Shown: positions 54,241-63,098 of the stretch, one piece after another
How positions within the stretch are numbered: the first letter of the stretch is position 1
How the letters are laid out: each line of letters begins with the position of its first letter
Assembly: GCF_022378355.1 (NCBI RefSeq)
Contig: NZ_JAKMAJ010000002.1
Coordinates: forward strand, 124,001 to 188,000
Length of the DNA stretch: 64,000 bases
Origin: Brenneria bubanii
GTDB lineage: Bacteria > Pseudomonadota > Gammaproteobacteria > Enterobacterales > Enterobacteriaceae
Reading direction: 5' to 3'
Notes under the pieces: model-generated
What the model saw: only the letters and a program-made list of their open reading frames with translations
Told to the model about the DNA's origin: nothing
The model's database searches: none
Translations under genes and position numbers: made by a program

Positions 54241-55257
54241 ATGCAAGGCAAAGGTCAGCAACATTTTCATAAAATAGTGGCACTGGTTTTCTCTTTATTC
54301 GCCGGTATGCTTATCAGCGGCTGCGACACCCAGGAAAGCGCCCCGCCCGTTTCCGCCAGTCAGCATCACGACGGCTGGCCCCGAACCATACAGACCCTCA
54401 GAGGACCGCTGACGTTGCAACAACCGCCGCGGCGGATCGTCTCCACCAGCGTCACCATCAGCGGAACCCTGCTCGCCATCAATGCGCCGCTGATTGGTTC
54501 CGGCGCCACCAGTCCGCGCAGCCTGGTGGCGGATAGTCAGGGCTTTTTCTCACAATGGAGTCAGCAGGCCAAGGCGCGCGGCGTAAAAGCGCTTTACATC
54601 ACGGAGCCGAATGCCGAAGCCATCGCCGCGGCAACGCCCGATCTGATTGTCATCGCCGCAACCGGAGGAGACTCGGCGCTCAAGCTGTACGAACAGCTGT
54701 CGGCGATCGCGCCAACGCTGGTCATCGATTATGGTGATAAAAGCTGGCAACAGCTGGCGCTGCAGCTCGGTGAGGTCACCGGCCATGAGGCCGATGCGCA
54801 ACGTATCATCAGCCAGTTCGAACAGCGGGTTATCGCCGTCAAGCAGGCTATTCAGTTGCCTCCGCAGCCGGTTTCCGCGCTGGTTTATTATGAAGACGGA
54901 CGCGGAGTCAATCTCTGGACCAGCGCCTCGGCGCAGGGCCAATTGCTGAATGAACTGGGATTTCAGCTTGCGTCGCTTCCCGCCGATATCAAAACGGAAA
55001 CCACCCAGGGCAAGCGCCAGGATATCGTGCAGATTTCCGGTGAAAATATGGCCGATAGCCTAAACGGCAAATCGCTGCTGCTGTTCTCCGCGGATGACAA
55101 AACGGTCTACCGGGTGATAGGAAACCCGTTTCTCAGCCATCTGGAACCGGTGGTTAAAAACCAGGTCTGGCCCATGGGGTTGGATACGTTCCGGCTGGAT
55201 TATTACAGCGCCAATAATATGCTGGACAGCATTGAGCGTTATTTTAGCAAGCCGTAG
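54241..55257 (+). CDS. fepB: Ferric-siderophore binding lipoprotein FepB
   Basis: From the ATG at 54241 the product has 338 residues and aligns along its length with E. coli FepB: RRIVSTSVTISGTLLAINAP, ATGGDSALKLYEQLSAIAPT, ITEPNAEAIAAATPDLIVIA and LDTFRLDYYSANNMLDSIER. It should deliver ferric-enterobactin or a related catecholate to FepDG. Unlike E. coli FepB it has a lipobox (LISGC, Cys28), followed by Asp at +2, the inner-membrane retention signal. A longer frame from 54118 is possible but would bury the lipobox. No receptor gene is nearby. Confidence 0.88.
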   Translation: MQGKGQQHFHKIVALVFSLFAGMLISGCDTQESAPPVSASQHHDGWPRTIQTLRGPLTLQQPPRRIVSTSVTISGTLLAINAPLIGSGATSPRSLVADSQGFFSQWSQQAKARGVKALYITEPNAEAIAAATPDLIVIAATGGDSALKLYEQLSAIAPTLVIDYGDKSWQQLALQLGEVTGHEADAQRIISQFEQRVIAVKQAIQLPPQPVSALVYYEDGRGVNLWTSASAQGQLLNELGFQLASLPADIKTETTQGKRQDIVQISGENMADSLNGKSLLLFSADDKTVYRVIGNPFLSHLEPVVKNQVWPMGLDTFRLDYYSANNMLDSIERYFSKP

Positions 55258-55397
55258 TCGACGGTGTATCCGATGCCGTCCCATCTGCCGGCATCGGATA
55301 ATGCGCGCATCGGCGCCGACTAACTACCGGGATGCGGCTGAACCAAACACCGGGGTTAGGTCAATGTATTTGCTGAATGCCACGTGTTAGCATTGTT

Positions 55398-55414
55398 ATA
55401 ATAAGAATTATTAT
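55398..55414. promoter_or_regulatory. Probable Fur box before fepD
   Basis: ATAATAAGAATTATTAT is a perfect 7-3-7 inverted repeat resembling the Fur consensus of alternating ATAAT units, 42 bases before the fepD ATG. It implies that fepDGC has its own iron-regulated promoter separate from fepB. Confidence 0.65.
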
Positions 55415-55455
55415 TATATTTGTTCTTTAATGAACCAAGGGAGCGCTCATTGAGG

Positions 55456-56499
55456 ATGTCATCTCTCCATCCCCGCCCTGAAGCCGTAAATAACCTGTTG
55501 AATCCCTCCAGCGCCTATAGCATGAGACGCTTGCCCGGAATCATACTTTGTCTGGCGCTTATCGTCGTCAGCGCGATCGCCAGCCTGATGCTCGGCGCGA
55601 AATCCATTGCACCGGAGGTGGTTTGGATGAGTCTGAGCGGACAACTCAGCAATGCCGACAGCACCATTATTCTTAACGCCCGCCTGCCGCGTACGCTGGC
55701 GGGCATCATCGCCGGCATGGCGCTCGGCGGCGCGGGAGCGGTGATACAGGCGCTGACGCGTAATCCGCTCGCCGACCCCGGCATCCTCGGCGTTAACGCC
55801 GGCGCCAGTTTCGCCATCGTCATCGGCATTACCTATTTTGGCATCAACGGCATGACCGCCTGGCTTGGCTTTGCCTGGCTGGGAGTGCTGGTAACCAGCC
55901 TGATGGTGTGGATCATCGGCACGCTAAGCGGCGGCCGTATCAATCCGGTGCGCCTAACGCTGGCGGGCGTCGCCCTGAGCGCCGTGCTAACCGGCGTTAC
56001 CTCCTCAATCTCGCTGCTGCATCCCGACGCGTTCGACCAGATGCGCATCTGGGAAGCCGGTACGCTGGATATCCGCGCCATGCGTCATATCGCACTGGTC
56101 ACGCCGACTATTTTACTGGGCTGCGGGCTGGCGCTGATGACGGCCCGATCGTTGAATGCGCTGAGTATGGGCGAAGATATCGCAACCGCATTGGGCACCC
56201 GCGTAGTGCTGATTCGCGTAGTCGCGGTCGTGGCGATTATGCTGATGTGCGGCTCTTCCACCGCGTTGGTGGGGCCAATTGGCTTTGTCGGACTGATGAT
56301 CCCGCACATCGCCCGCTGGTGGGCGGGACCGGATCAGCGCTGGATATTGATTTATTCTCTGTTATTTGCGCCGGTGCTGCTGCTGTGCGCCGATATCACC
56401 GGGCGCTTACTGGTTCCCGGCGAATTGCGGGTATCGATTGTCACGGCGTTCATCGGCGCGCCGCTACTCATCTGGCTGGTTCGTCGGCGCAAAGTGTAA
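55456..56499 (+). CDS. fepD: Ferric-siderophore ABC permease FepD
   Basis: With the ATG at 55456 the protein has 347 residues. It carries FecCD-family motifs: ILNARLPRTLAGIIAGMALG, IQALTRNPLADPGILGVNAG, GRINPVRLTLAGVALSAVLT and VGPIGFVGLMIPHIARWWAG, close to E. coli FepD. It forms a heterodimeric inner-membrane channel with FepG. The exact start is uncertain: the first 30 residues are not conserved, and ATG 55522 would give a length nearer to E. coli (334). Confidence 0.9.
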   Translation: MSSLHPRPEAVNNLLNPSSAYSMRRLPGIILCLALIVVSAIASLMLGAKSIAPEVVWMSLSGQLSNADSTIILNARLPRTLAGIIAGMALGGAGAVIQALTRNPLADPGILGVNAGASFAIVIGITYFGINGMTAWLGFAWLGVLVTSLMVWIIGTLSGGRINPVRLTLAGVALSAVLTGVTSSISLLHPDAFDQMRIWEAGTLDIRAMRHIALVTPTILLGCGLALMTARSLNALSMGEDIATALGTRVVLIRVVAVVAIMLMCGSSTALVGPIGFVGLMIPHIARWWAGPDQRWILIYSLLFAPVLLLCADITGRLLVPGELRVSIVTAFIGAPLLIWLVRRRKV

Positions 56500-56510
56500 G
56501 GAAACGCAGC

Positions 56511-57545
56511 ATGAATACCAGAATACCGCTCACGCGCGGTTCGTCGGGAAATGCCTATGGTCGGCTGCCGCTGCGCGTATGGGTTATCAATGGGGGCCTG
56601 CTGCTGTTAAGCCTGCTGCTTATCACCCTGGCCGTTAGCATCGGTACTCTGCAACTAACGCCGCTCGACGTCTGGCGTGCCTTCGCCGGCCACGGAGAAC
56701 CCGGCGTTGTCACCGTGATCACCCAGTGGCGCGCCCCGCGGGCGATTGTCGCGCTGCTGCTGGGCGCCGGACTCGGCGTCAGCGGCGCGATTTTTCAGTC
56801 GATTATCCGCAACCCGCTGGGCAGCCCGGATATCATCGGGTTCAACACCGGCGCCTACACCGGCGCGCTGCTGGTTATTATTCTGCTGCACGGCAGCTAC
56901 TACCAGATCGCCAGCGGCGCAATGCTGGGCGGAATAGTCACCGCGGCGTTGGTCTATCTGCTGGCATGGCGCGGCGGCATTGTCGGCTTTCGCTTAATCA
57001 TTGTCGGCATCGCCATTAGCGCGATTCTGGCCGCATTCAACACCTGGCTTATCATCACCGGTTCGCTGGAAAGCGCGATGACGGCGGTGCTGTGGGCAAC
57101 CGGTTCGCTTAATGGCATGACCTGGAGCAAAGTGCAGCCCGCCATGATTATCATTCCTCTGACGATCGTGGCCGCGCTGTTGATGGCAAAACGCCTGCAG
57201 TTGCTGGAAATGGGCGATGACAGCGCCAGATCGCTTGGCGTCAATGCCGAGGCCAGCCGCCTGTGGCTGATGCTGTTTGGCATTAGTCTGACCGCGGCGG
57301 CCACCGCCACCGCCGGACCGATATCCTTTATCGCGCTTGCCGCGCCGCAGATCGCCCGGCGCATGACCCGAACGAGCGAAACGCCGCTGTTCTCTGCCGC
57401 GATGGTAGGCGCTATCCTGCTGCTGGCGGCGGATATTACGGCGCAAAACGCTTTCGCCGGCATTCAGCTTCCGGTTGGCGCGGTGACGGTCAGCATCGGC
57501 GGAATTTATCTGATTTGGCTGCTGATCCGCGAAGCACGTCATTAA
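56511..57545 (+). CDS. fepG: Ferric-siderophore ABC permease FepG
   Basis: The 344-residue FecCD permease starts at the ATG at 56511 (AAGGAA upstream), 11 bases after fepD. Landmarks are QWRAPRAIVALLLGAGLGVS, FQSIIRNPLGSPDIIGFNTG, MTWSKVQPAMIIIPLTI and TAGPISFIALAAPQIARRMT. It pairs with FepD. A much longer in-frame extension back to 55908 runs inside fepD and is an artefact. Confidence 0.92.
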   Translation: MNTRIPLTRGSSGNAYGRLPLRVWVINGGLLLLSLLLITLAVSIGTLQLTPLDVWRAFAGHGEPGVVTVITQWRAPRAIVALLLGAGLGVSGAIFQSIIRNPLGSPDIIGFNTGAYTGALLVIILLHGSYYQIASGAMLGGIVTAALVYLLAWRGGIVGFRLIIVGIAISAILAAFNTWLIITGSLESAMTAVLWATGSLNGMTWSKVQPAMIIIPLTIVAALLMAKRLQLLEMGDDSARSLGVNAEASRLWLMLFGISLTAAATATAGPISFIALAAPQIARRMTRTSETPLFSAAMVGAILLLAADITAQNAFAGIQLPVGAVTVSIGGIYLIWLLIREARH

Positions 57546-57569
57546 CCATCTTGAAAGGTAACAGCACTG

Positions 57570-58406
57570 ATGACGCATCTCTTGCACGCCACCGACCTCA
57601 CGCTCGCATACGATAAAAAAATTATCGCCGAGGCCTTGAGCGTCACCATACCGGATAATCAATTCAGCGTGATTATCGGGCCCAACGCCTGTGGCAAATC
57701 CACCCTGCTGCGCGCGCTGTGCCGGCTGCTAAAACCGATGTCGGGCGAGGTGCTGCTGGACGGCAAAAACATTCAGCAGTTCCCCACCAAAGCGCTGGCC
57801 CGACAAATTGGTCTGCTGCCGCAGCAGGCCATCGTGCCGGATAACATCAGGGTGGCGGATCTGGTGGCGCGCGGACGTTATCCGCATCAAAGTCTGCTGC
57901 GTCAGTGGAATAGCGCGGATCAGGAGGCCGTAGAGCAGGCGATGATCGCCACCAACGTTCATACGCTGGCCGAGCGCAACGTGGATGAGTTATCCGGCGG
58001 ACAGCGTCAGAGGGTTTGGATAGCCATGGTGCTGGCGCAGCAAACCCCGCTGCTGCTGCTGGATGAACCCACTACCTGGCTGGATATGGCGCACCAGATT
58101 GACCTGCTAGACCTGTTTCGCGATCTTCACCAGTTGCATGGGCGCACGCTGGTGGCGGTGCTGCACGACCTTAATCAGGCCTGCCGCTACGCGGATAATT
58201 TGATCGTCATGCAGGCCGGAAAGGTGATGGCGCAGGGAAGACCGGCCGAGATAATCAGCGCTGAGCTGATTAAACAGGTGTTCGGCATGTCCTGCATCAT
58301 TATTAACGACCCGGTATCTCATACGCCGCTGATTGTGCCCTGCGGACGTTATCATCCGGTGCCGAATCCCCTTCCCGATGCTGAAACACCATCAGCCGGG
58401 CGATAA
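57570..58406 (+). CDS. fepC: Ferric-siderophore ABC ATPase FepC
   Basis: The 278-residue ATPase has Walker A IIGPNACGKSTLLRALC, signature DELSGGQRQRVWIAMVLAQQ, Walker B LLLLDEPTTWLDMAHQIDLL and H-loop AVLHDLNQACRYADN, all as in FepC/FecE. It energises FepDG. It ends the fepDGC operon 25 bases after fepG. Confidence 0.94.
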   Translation: MTHLLHATDLTLAYDKKIIAEALSVTIPDNQFSVIIGPNACGKSTLLRALCRLLKPMSGEVLLDGKNIQQFPTKALARQIGLLPQQAIVPDNIRVADLVARGRYPHQSLLRQWNSADQEAVEQAMIATNVHTLAERNVDELSGGQRQRVWIAMVLAQQTPLLLLDEPTTWLDMAHQIDLLDLFRDLHQLHGRTLVAVLHDLNQACRYADNLIVMQAGKVMAQGRPAEIISAELIKQVFGMSCIIINDPVSHTPLIVPCGRYHPVPNPLPDAETPSAGR

Positions 58407-58426
58407 TACGCCCCTAATCATGCCAG

Positions 58427-58444
58427 TCCCCGCGAATGCGGGGA
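58427..58444 (+). terminator. Stem-loop after fepC
   Basis: TCCCCGC (58427-58433) pairs with GCGGGGA (58438-58444) over a GAAT loop, 21 bases after the fepC stop. The T tract is poor (TGTTGG), so termination is probable only. It lies between the convergent fepC and OYE genes. Confidence 0.5.
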
Positions 58445-58510
58445 TGTTGGAGTATGCTCTTCGTCGAGGATAAAGGCCGCCAAGGCCGATCCGTCAGCGA
58501 TTTGGGCGGC

Positions 58511-59581
58511 TCAGCGGCCGGGGGTCTGTTCCAGCGTCGGATAATCGGTGTACCCGGTACTGTCGGCGCTGTAGATGGTCGCGCTATCCAACGCATTCAA
58601 CGGCGCGTTAAGGCGAAAACGCGCCACCAGATCCGGGTTGGCGATATACAGCCGCCCAAAAGACGCCGCGTCCGCTTCTCCGCTGGCGATCAGCTGTTCG
58701 GCCGACGCCCGCGTCAGACCGTCATTGGCAATTACCGCGCCGCTAAAACGCCGACGGATCAGCGGCAGAAAGCGAACCGGCGTGGTCAGCGCTTCGCGCA
58801 CAAAGATAAACGCCAGATGCCGAACGTCCAACTGCTCGGCTACATAACCGAACAACGCCTGCGGATCGGAATCCTGCATCGTATGGGTGTCGGACATGGT
58901 GTTCAGATGCACGCCGACCCGATCCGCCGGCCACACCTCCAGTATCGCGTCCAGGGTCTCGAGCAGAAAACGGGCGCGGTTGGCGATGGAACCGCCGTAT
59001 TGATCGGCTCGCTTATTGGAGCCATCATGCAGGAACTGATCGAACAGGTAACCGTTGGCGGCATGAATTTCCACGCCGTCGAAGCCAGCGCGTTTGGCAT
59101 TTTCCGCCGCCCGGCGAAAATCCGCCACCAGTCCGGCTATTTCCTCGGTTTCCAGCGCCCGCGGCACCACATAAGGTTTATAGGGACGGAGAGTGGCGAC
59201 ATGTCCTTCCGGCGCAATGGCGCTGGGTGCTACCGGTAATTGGCCATCCAGATAGACGGGATCGGAAATACGCCCGACGTGCCAAAGTTGGATAACCATT
59301 TTTCCGCCAGCCTGATGCACCGCGTCGTTAATCTTTTTCCAGCTTGCGACCTGCTCTTCCGACCAGATGCCGGGCGTATTGGGATATCCCACCGCTTTTG
59401 ACGTGACGGCGGTAGCTTCAGTCAAAATCAAACCGGCGCCGGCACGTTGGACGTAATATTCCAACGACAATGCGCTGGGAATACGTTGCTCAACGGCGTG
59501 CATGCGGGTAAGCGGCGCCATGACGATACGATTGGATAACCGGATAGCGCCAATTTCGATAGGATCAAATAGACCTGGCAT
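58511..59581 (-). CDS. Old-yellow-enzyme family alkene reductase (NemA-like)
   Basis: The 356-residue FMN barrel shows LFDPIEIGAIRLSNRIVMAP, IQLWHVGRISDP, the substrate His-Asn pair GVEIHAANGYLFDQFLHDGS, KRADQYGGSIANRARFLLET and ANDGLTRASAEQLIASGEAD. It reduces activated alkenes, nitro-esters or N-ethylmaleimide with NAD(P)H. Compared with E. coli NemA, the FMN-contacting arginine segment (GIRISP) reads GVHLNTMSDTHTM, placing it in a divergent OYE subgroup. It could belong to the regulon of the NemR-like repressor at 41858, though no TAGAC operator was seen upstream. Confidence 0.88.
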   Translation of the reverse strand: MPGLFDPIEIGAIRLSNRIVMAPLTRMHAVEQRIPSALSLEYYVQRAGAGLILTEATAVTSKAVGYPNTPGIWSEEQVASWKKINDAVHQAGGKMVIQLWHVGRISDPVYLDGQLPVAPSAIAPEGHVATLRPYKPYVVPRALETEEIAGLVADFRRAAENAKRAGFDGVEIHAANGYLFDQFLHDGSNKRADQYGGSIANRARFLLETLDAILEVWPADRVGVHLNTMSDTHTMQDSDPQALFGYVAEQLDVRHLAFIFVREALTTPVRFLPLIRRRFSGAVIANDGLTRASAEQLIASGEADAASFGRLYIANPDLVARFRLNAPLNALDSATIYSADSTGYTDYPTLEQTPGR

Positions 59582-60083
59582 AGCATTTTCCTTAAGGTGG
59601 AAACCACATTAAAAACAAGGTTATCGGCGAATGAAATCTGTCGACGAGACGTTTTATGATGCGTTAATCAACCAAGAGATTCGCAACATCGAGTGCGATA
59701 GCTCCATACAATTAATAACTATTCAATAACAAAAAATTATAATGTCAACGATATCCCGCCAGGCCGTATTGAGAAAAGCGCATAAAAAAGCGCCTGATGA
59801 TTTCAGACGCTGAGGTTGATGGCAACGCGGGACGAACGATGAGATGGTAAAGAGGCGGCGAGTACATCCCTGTCAGCCCGCTCCGCTTGAATATGAATGC
59901 CATCCCTGCGATTAGCCCTTGCCGGGCCGCCGCAAGCGGCGTTCGAAAGCGTGTCCTGCGCGGTTGTCTCTGCTGCCAACACGTTACTTGCTTAGTCCAT
60001 TCTCGCCGGTTCGTAGACAGGGTTGTCATCGTCTGAAGCGCCCAGGGATTAGACGCTCCAGAGATGAGGCGAACGCATGCGAT
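59582..60083. other. Intergenic region between acnB and the OYE gene, with one terminator-like hairpin
   Basis: No supported gene lies in these 502 bases. At 59784-59810 a hairpin with two pairing arms (GCG-CTGA / TCAG-CGC, one internal mismatch) is followed, in the minus direction, by TTTTTT. It may end acnB transcripts about 270 bases past the stop. A GCCGC/GCGGC hairpin lies near 59930. The first 170 bases are AT-rich and probably hold the OYE promoter. Confidence 0.45.
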
Positions 60084-62681
60084 TTAGACCGCCGTCTGGA
60101 AAATCACGCCGTCCGCTTTCTCGGTGTATTGATTCAGGCGGTCAAAGTTCAGATAGCGATAAGTATCCAGCGCGGTTTTATCTACCTGTTCCATGTAGGT
60201 CTGGTATTCGTCAGGCGTCGGCAAGCGCCCCAGCAGTGAAGCCACCGCCGCCAGCTCAGCCGAAGCCAGATACACATTGGCGCCGGTTCCCAGTCGGTTC
60301 GGGAAGTTACGCGTCGAGGTGGAAACCACCGTCGCGCCATCCGCTACGCGCGCCTGATTGCCCATACACAGTGAACAGCCTGGGATTTCAATGCGCGCGC
60401 CGCTCTTGCCGAACACGCTGTAGTAGCCTTCTTCCGTCAACTGCGCGGCGTCCATTTTGGTCGGCGGCGCCACCCACAGGCGAGTCGGCAGTTGTCCTTT
60501 ATGACTATCCAGCAATTTACCGGCGGCGCGGAAATGGCCGATGTTGGTCATGCAGGAACCGATAAAGACTTCATCGATCTTCGCACCGGCCACGTCGGAC
60601 AACAGACGCGCATCGTCGGGATCGTTGGGCGCACAGAGAATCGGCTCTTTAATCTCCGCCAGATCGATATCAATGACGGCGGCATATTCGGCGTCCGCAT
60701 CGGCTTCCAGCAATTGCGGATCGGCCAACCAGTTTTCCATTCCCTGAACGCGGCGCTCCAGCGTACGGCGATCGCCGTAACCTTCCGAAATCATCCACTT
60801 CAGCAGCACGATATTGGAATTCAGGTACTCGATAATCGGCGCTTTATCCAGCTTGATGGTGCAGCCTGCGGCGGAGCGTTCCGCCGAGGCGTCGGTCAGT
60901 TCGAATGCCTGCTCCACTTTCAGGTCCGGCAAGCCTTCAATTTCCAGAATACGACCGGAGAAAATGTTCTTCTTACCTTTCTTCTCGACGGTCAGCAGAC
61001 CTTGTTTGATGGCATACAGCGGGATCGCATGAACCAGATCGCGCAGGGTGATGCCCGGTTGCATCTTGCCTTTAAAGCGCACCAGCACGGATTCCGGCAT
61101 ATCCAGCGGCATTACGCCGGTGGCTGCCGCAAACGCCACCAGTCCGGATCCCGCCGGAAAGGAGATACCGATCGGAAAACGGGTATGGGAGTCGCCGCCG
61201 GTGCCGACGGTATCCGGCAACAGCATACGGTTGAGCCAAGAGTGGATCACCCCGTCGCCCGGACGCAGTGATACCCCGCCGCGGTTCATAATGAAGTCCG
61301 GCAGCGTGTGGTGCGTCGTGACGTCCACCGGCTTGGGGTAGGCGGCGGTATGACAGAATGATTGCATCACCAGATCGGCGGAAAAGCCCAGGCAGGCCAG
61401 ATCTTTCAATTCATCGCGGGTCATCGGCCCGGTGGTGTCCTGCGAACCGACGGAGGTCATTTTCGGCTCGCAATATTCATTCGGTCTGATACCGGCCATG
61501 CCGCAGGCGCGTCCCACCATTTTCTGCGCCAGCGAGAAACCTTTATGGCTGTCGGCCACGGCTTTGGCGATGCGGAATACGTTGCCTGGCGGCAGCCCCA
61601 GCGATTCACGCGCTTTTGACGTCAGCCCACGGCCGATAATCAGCGGTATACGACCGCCGGCGCGCACTTCATCCAGCAGCACGTCGGTTTTCAGTTCGAA
61701 GGTCGCCAGCACCTCCTGGGTGCCGTGACGGCATACTTCGCCCTTATAGGGGTAGATGTCGATCACATCGCCCATGTTCAGATCGCTGACATCCGCCTCG
61801 ATCGGCAATGCGCCGGCATCCTCCATGGTGTTGAAAAATATCGGCGCGATTTTTCCGCCCAGCACCACGCCGCCGCCGCGTTTATTCGGCACATGGGGAA
61901 TATCGTCGCCCATGAACCACAGCACGGAGTTGGTGGCTGACTTACGGGAAGAGCCGGTACCAACCACATCGCCGACATAAGCCAGCGGGAAACCTTTCTG
62001 GTTCAGCGCCTCGATCTGTTTGATCGGGCCAACCACGCCGGACTGATCCGGCTCAATGCCTTCACGGGCGTTTTTCAGCATCGCCAGCGCGTGCAGCGGA
62101 ATGTCCGGACGCGACCAGGCGTCAGGCGCAGGAGAGAGATCATCGGTATTGGTTTCACCGGTGACCTTGAATACGGTAACGGTAATTTTTTCCGCCAGAG
62201 CGGGGCGAGCAAGGAACCATTCGGCATCGGCCCAGGATTGAATCACCTGCTTGGCATAGGCGTTGCCGGCTTTCGCTTTTTCTTCCACATCATAGAAGTT
62301 ATCAAACATCAGCAGCGTGTGAGACAGCGCTTTTGCCGCAATCGGCGCCAGAACCTTGCTGTCCAGCGCATCAATCAGCGGGTGAATATTATAACCGCCC
62401 TGCATGGTGCCCAGCAGTTCAATCGCTTTCTCAGGACCGATCAGCGGGGAAGAGGCTTCGCCTTTGGCAATGGCGGCCAGAAAGCCGGCTTTGACGTATG
62501 CCGCTTCATCAACGCCAGGGGGAACACGGTTAATCAGCAGGTCCAGTAAAACATCCTCTTCACCGGCCGGTGGATGTTTTAATGACTCAACCAACGCCGC
62601 CACTTGTGCGGCGTCCAACGGCTTGGGAACAATCCCCTGTGCAGCCCGCTCGGCTACGTGCTTACGATATTCTTCTAGCAC
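60084..62681 (-). CDS. acnB: Aconitate hydratase B
   Basis: With the GTG at 62681 (AGGA nine bases upstream) the enzyme has 865 residues, identical in length to E. coli AcnB, and begins [20 protein letters not shown]. Domain order is the AcnB type: HEAT-like domain, swivelling domain ([20 protein letters not shown]), then the cluster domains with [33 protein letters not shown] and [20 protein letters not shown] supplying the [4Fe-4S] cysteines. It interconverts citrate and isocitrate and, as apo-protein, binds mRNA. The extra 27 codons open upstream are not conserved. Confidence 0.97.
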   Translation of the reverse strand: MLEEYRKHVAERAAQGIVPKPLDAAQVAALVESLKHPPAGEEDVLLDLLINRVPPGVDEAAYVKAGFLAAIAKGEASSPLIGPEKAIELLGTMQGGYNIHPLIDALDSKVLAPIAAKALSHTLLMFDNFYDVEEKAKAGNAYAKQVIQSWADAEWFLARPALAEKITVTVFKVTGETNTDDLSPAPDAWSRPDIPLHALAMLKNAREGIEPDQSGVVGPIKQIEALNQKGFPLAYVGDVVGTGSSRKSATNSVLWFMGDDIPHVPNKRGGGVVLGGKIAPIFFNTMEDAGALPIEADVSDLNMGDVIDIYPYKGEVCRHGTQEVLATFELKTDVLLDEVRAGGRIPLIIGRGLTSKARESLGLPPGNVFRIAKAVADSHKGFSLAQKMVGRACGMAGIRPNEYCEPKMTSVGSQDTTGPMTRDELKDLACLGFSADLVMQSFCHTAAYPKPVDVTTHHTLPDFIMNRGGVSLRPGDGVIHSWLNRMLLPDTVGTGGDSHTRFPIGISFPAGSGLVAFAAATGVMPLDMPESVLVRFKGKMQPGITLRDLVHAIPLYAIKQGLLTVEKKGKKNIFSGRILEIEGLPDLKVEQAFELTDASAERSAAGCTIKLDKAPIIEYLNSNIVLLKWMISEGYGDRRTLERRVQGMENWLADPQLLEADADAEYAAVIDIDLAEIKEPILCAPNDPDDARLLSDVAGAKIDEVFIGSCMTNIGHFRAAGKLLDSHKGQLPTRLWVAPPTKMDAAQLTEEGYYSVFGKSGARIEIPGCSLCMGNQARVADGATVVSTSTRNFPNRLGTGANVYLASAELAAVASLLGRLPTPDEYQTYMEQVDKTALDTYRYLNFDRLNQYTEKADGVIFQTAV

Positions 62682-62822
62682 GACTTTTTCCTCGCTCTCA
62701 TTGTCTTCATTATGCCCGGAGCCCCTGTTCCTGATTCTAATGTCCATGCCGCTAACCCGCATGGGATGTAAGGTAAGAGAGTGCTCGGTTCAGCCTCGTT
62801 AGCCTATCACGATTTTAATCGA

Positions 62823-62840
62823 TTGTTAATTAATTAACAA
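62823..62840. promoter_or_regulatory. ArcA-box palindrome upstream of acnB
   Basis: TTGTTAATTAATTAACAA is a perfect 18-bp palindrome containing the ArcA consensus WGTTAATTAW on both strands. A one-mismatch copy (AGTTAATTTA) follows at 62855-62864. It lies about 140 bases before the acnB GTG. acnB is ArcA-repressed in E. coli. The remaining 62682-63098 region holds no other supported element. Confidence 0.65.
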
Positions 62841-63098
62841 AATAGCAACATAAAGTTAATTTAAACCGACAGGTATCTCGCTCATCCGATAACGACCAAC
62901 CTTCGAAGATTAACATGTTAGCGGTAAAATCGACCATAAATTATGGCGCTATCGATAACAGGCCGAAGCATTGCCGCGCGGCTGGCGATACGCGGGATAA
63001 AAGGGGTGACGACATAATAAATCAATATGCAAACTATTCGCCCGAATGCCGATAGTTTCCTCATGGACAGGTTGATATCAACGCCATTGGGAGTGCAT

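Noticed and set aside
55908-56510. N-terminal extension of FepG by about 200 codons
   Set aside because: It lies inside fepD in another frame. The conserved FepG sequence starts after the ATG at 56511, which has a good ribosome site.
59745-60029. 94-codon minus-strand frame after acnB
   Set aside because: Arg-rich, no domain, and it contains a terminator-like hairpin; treated as non-coding.
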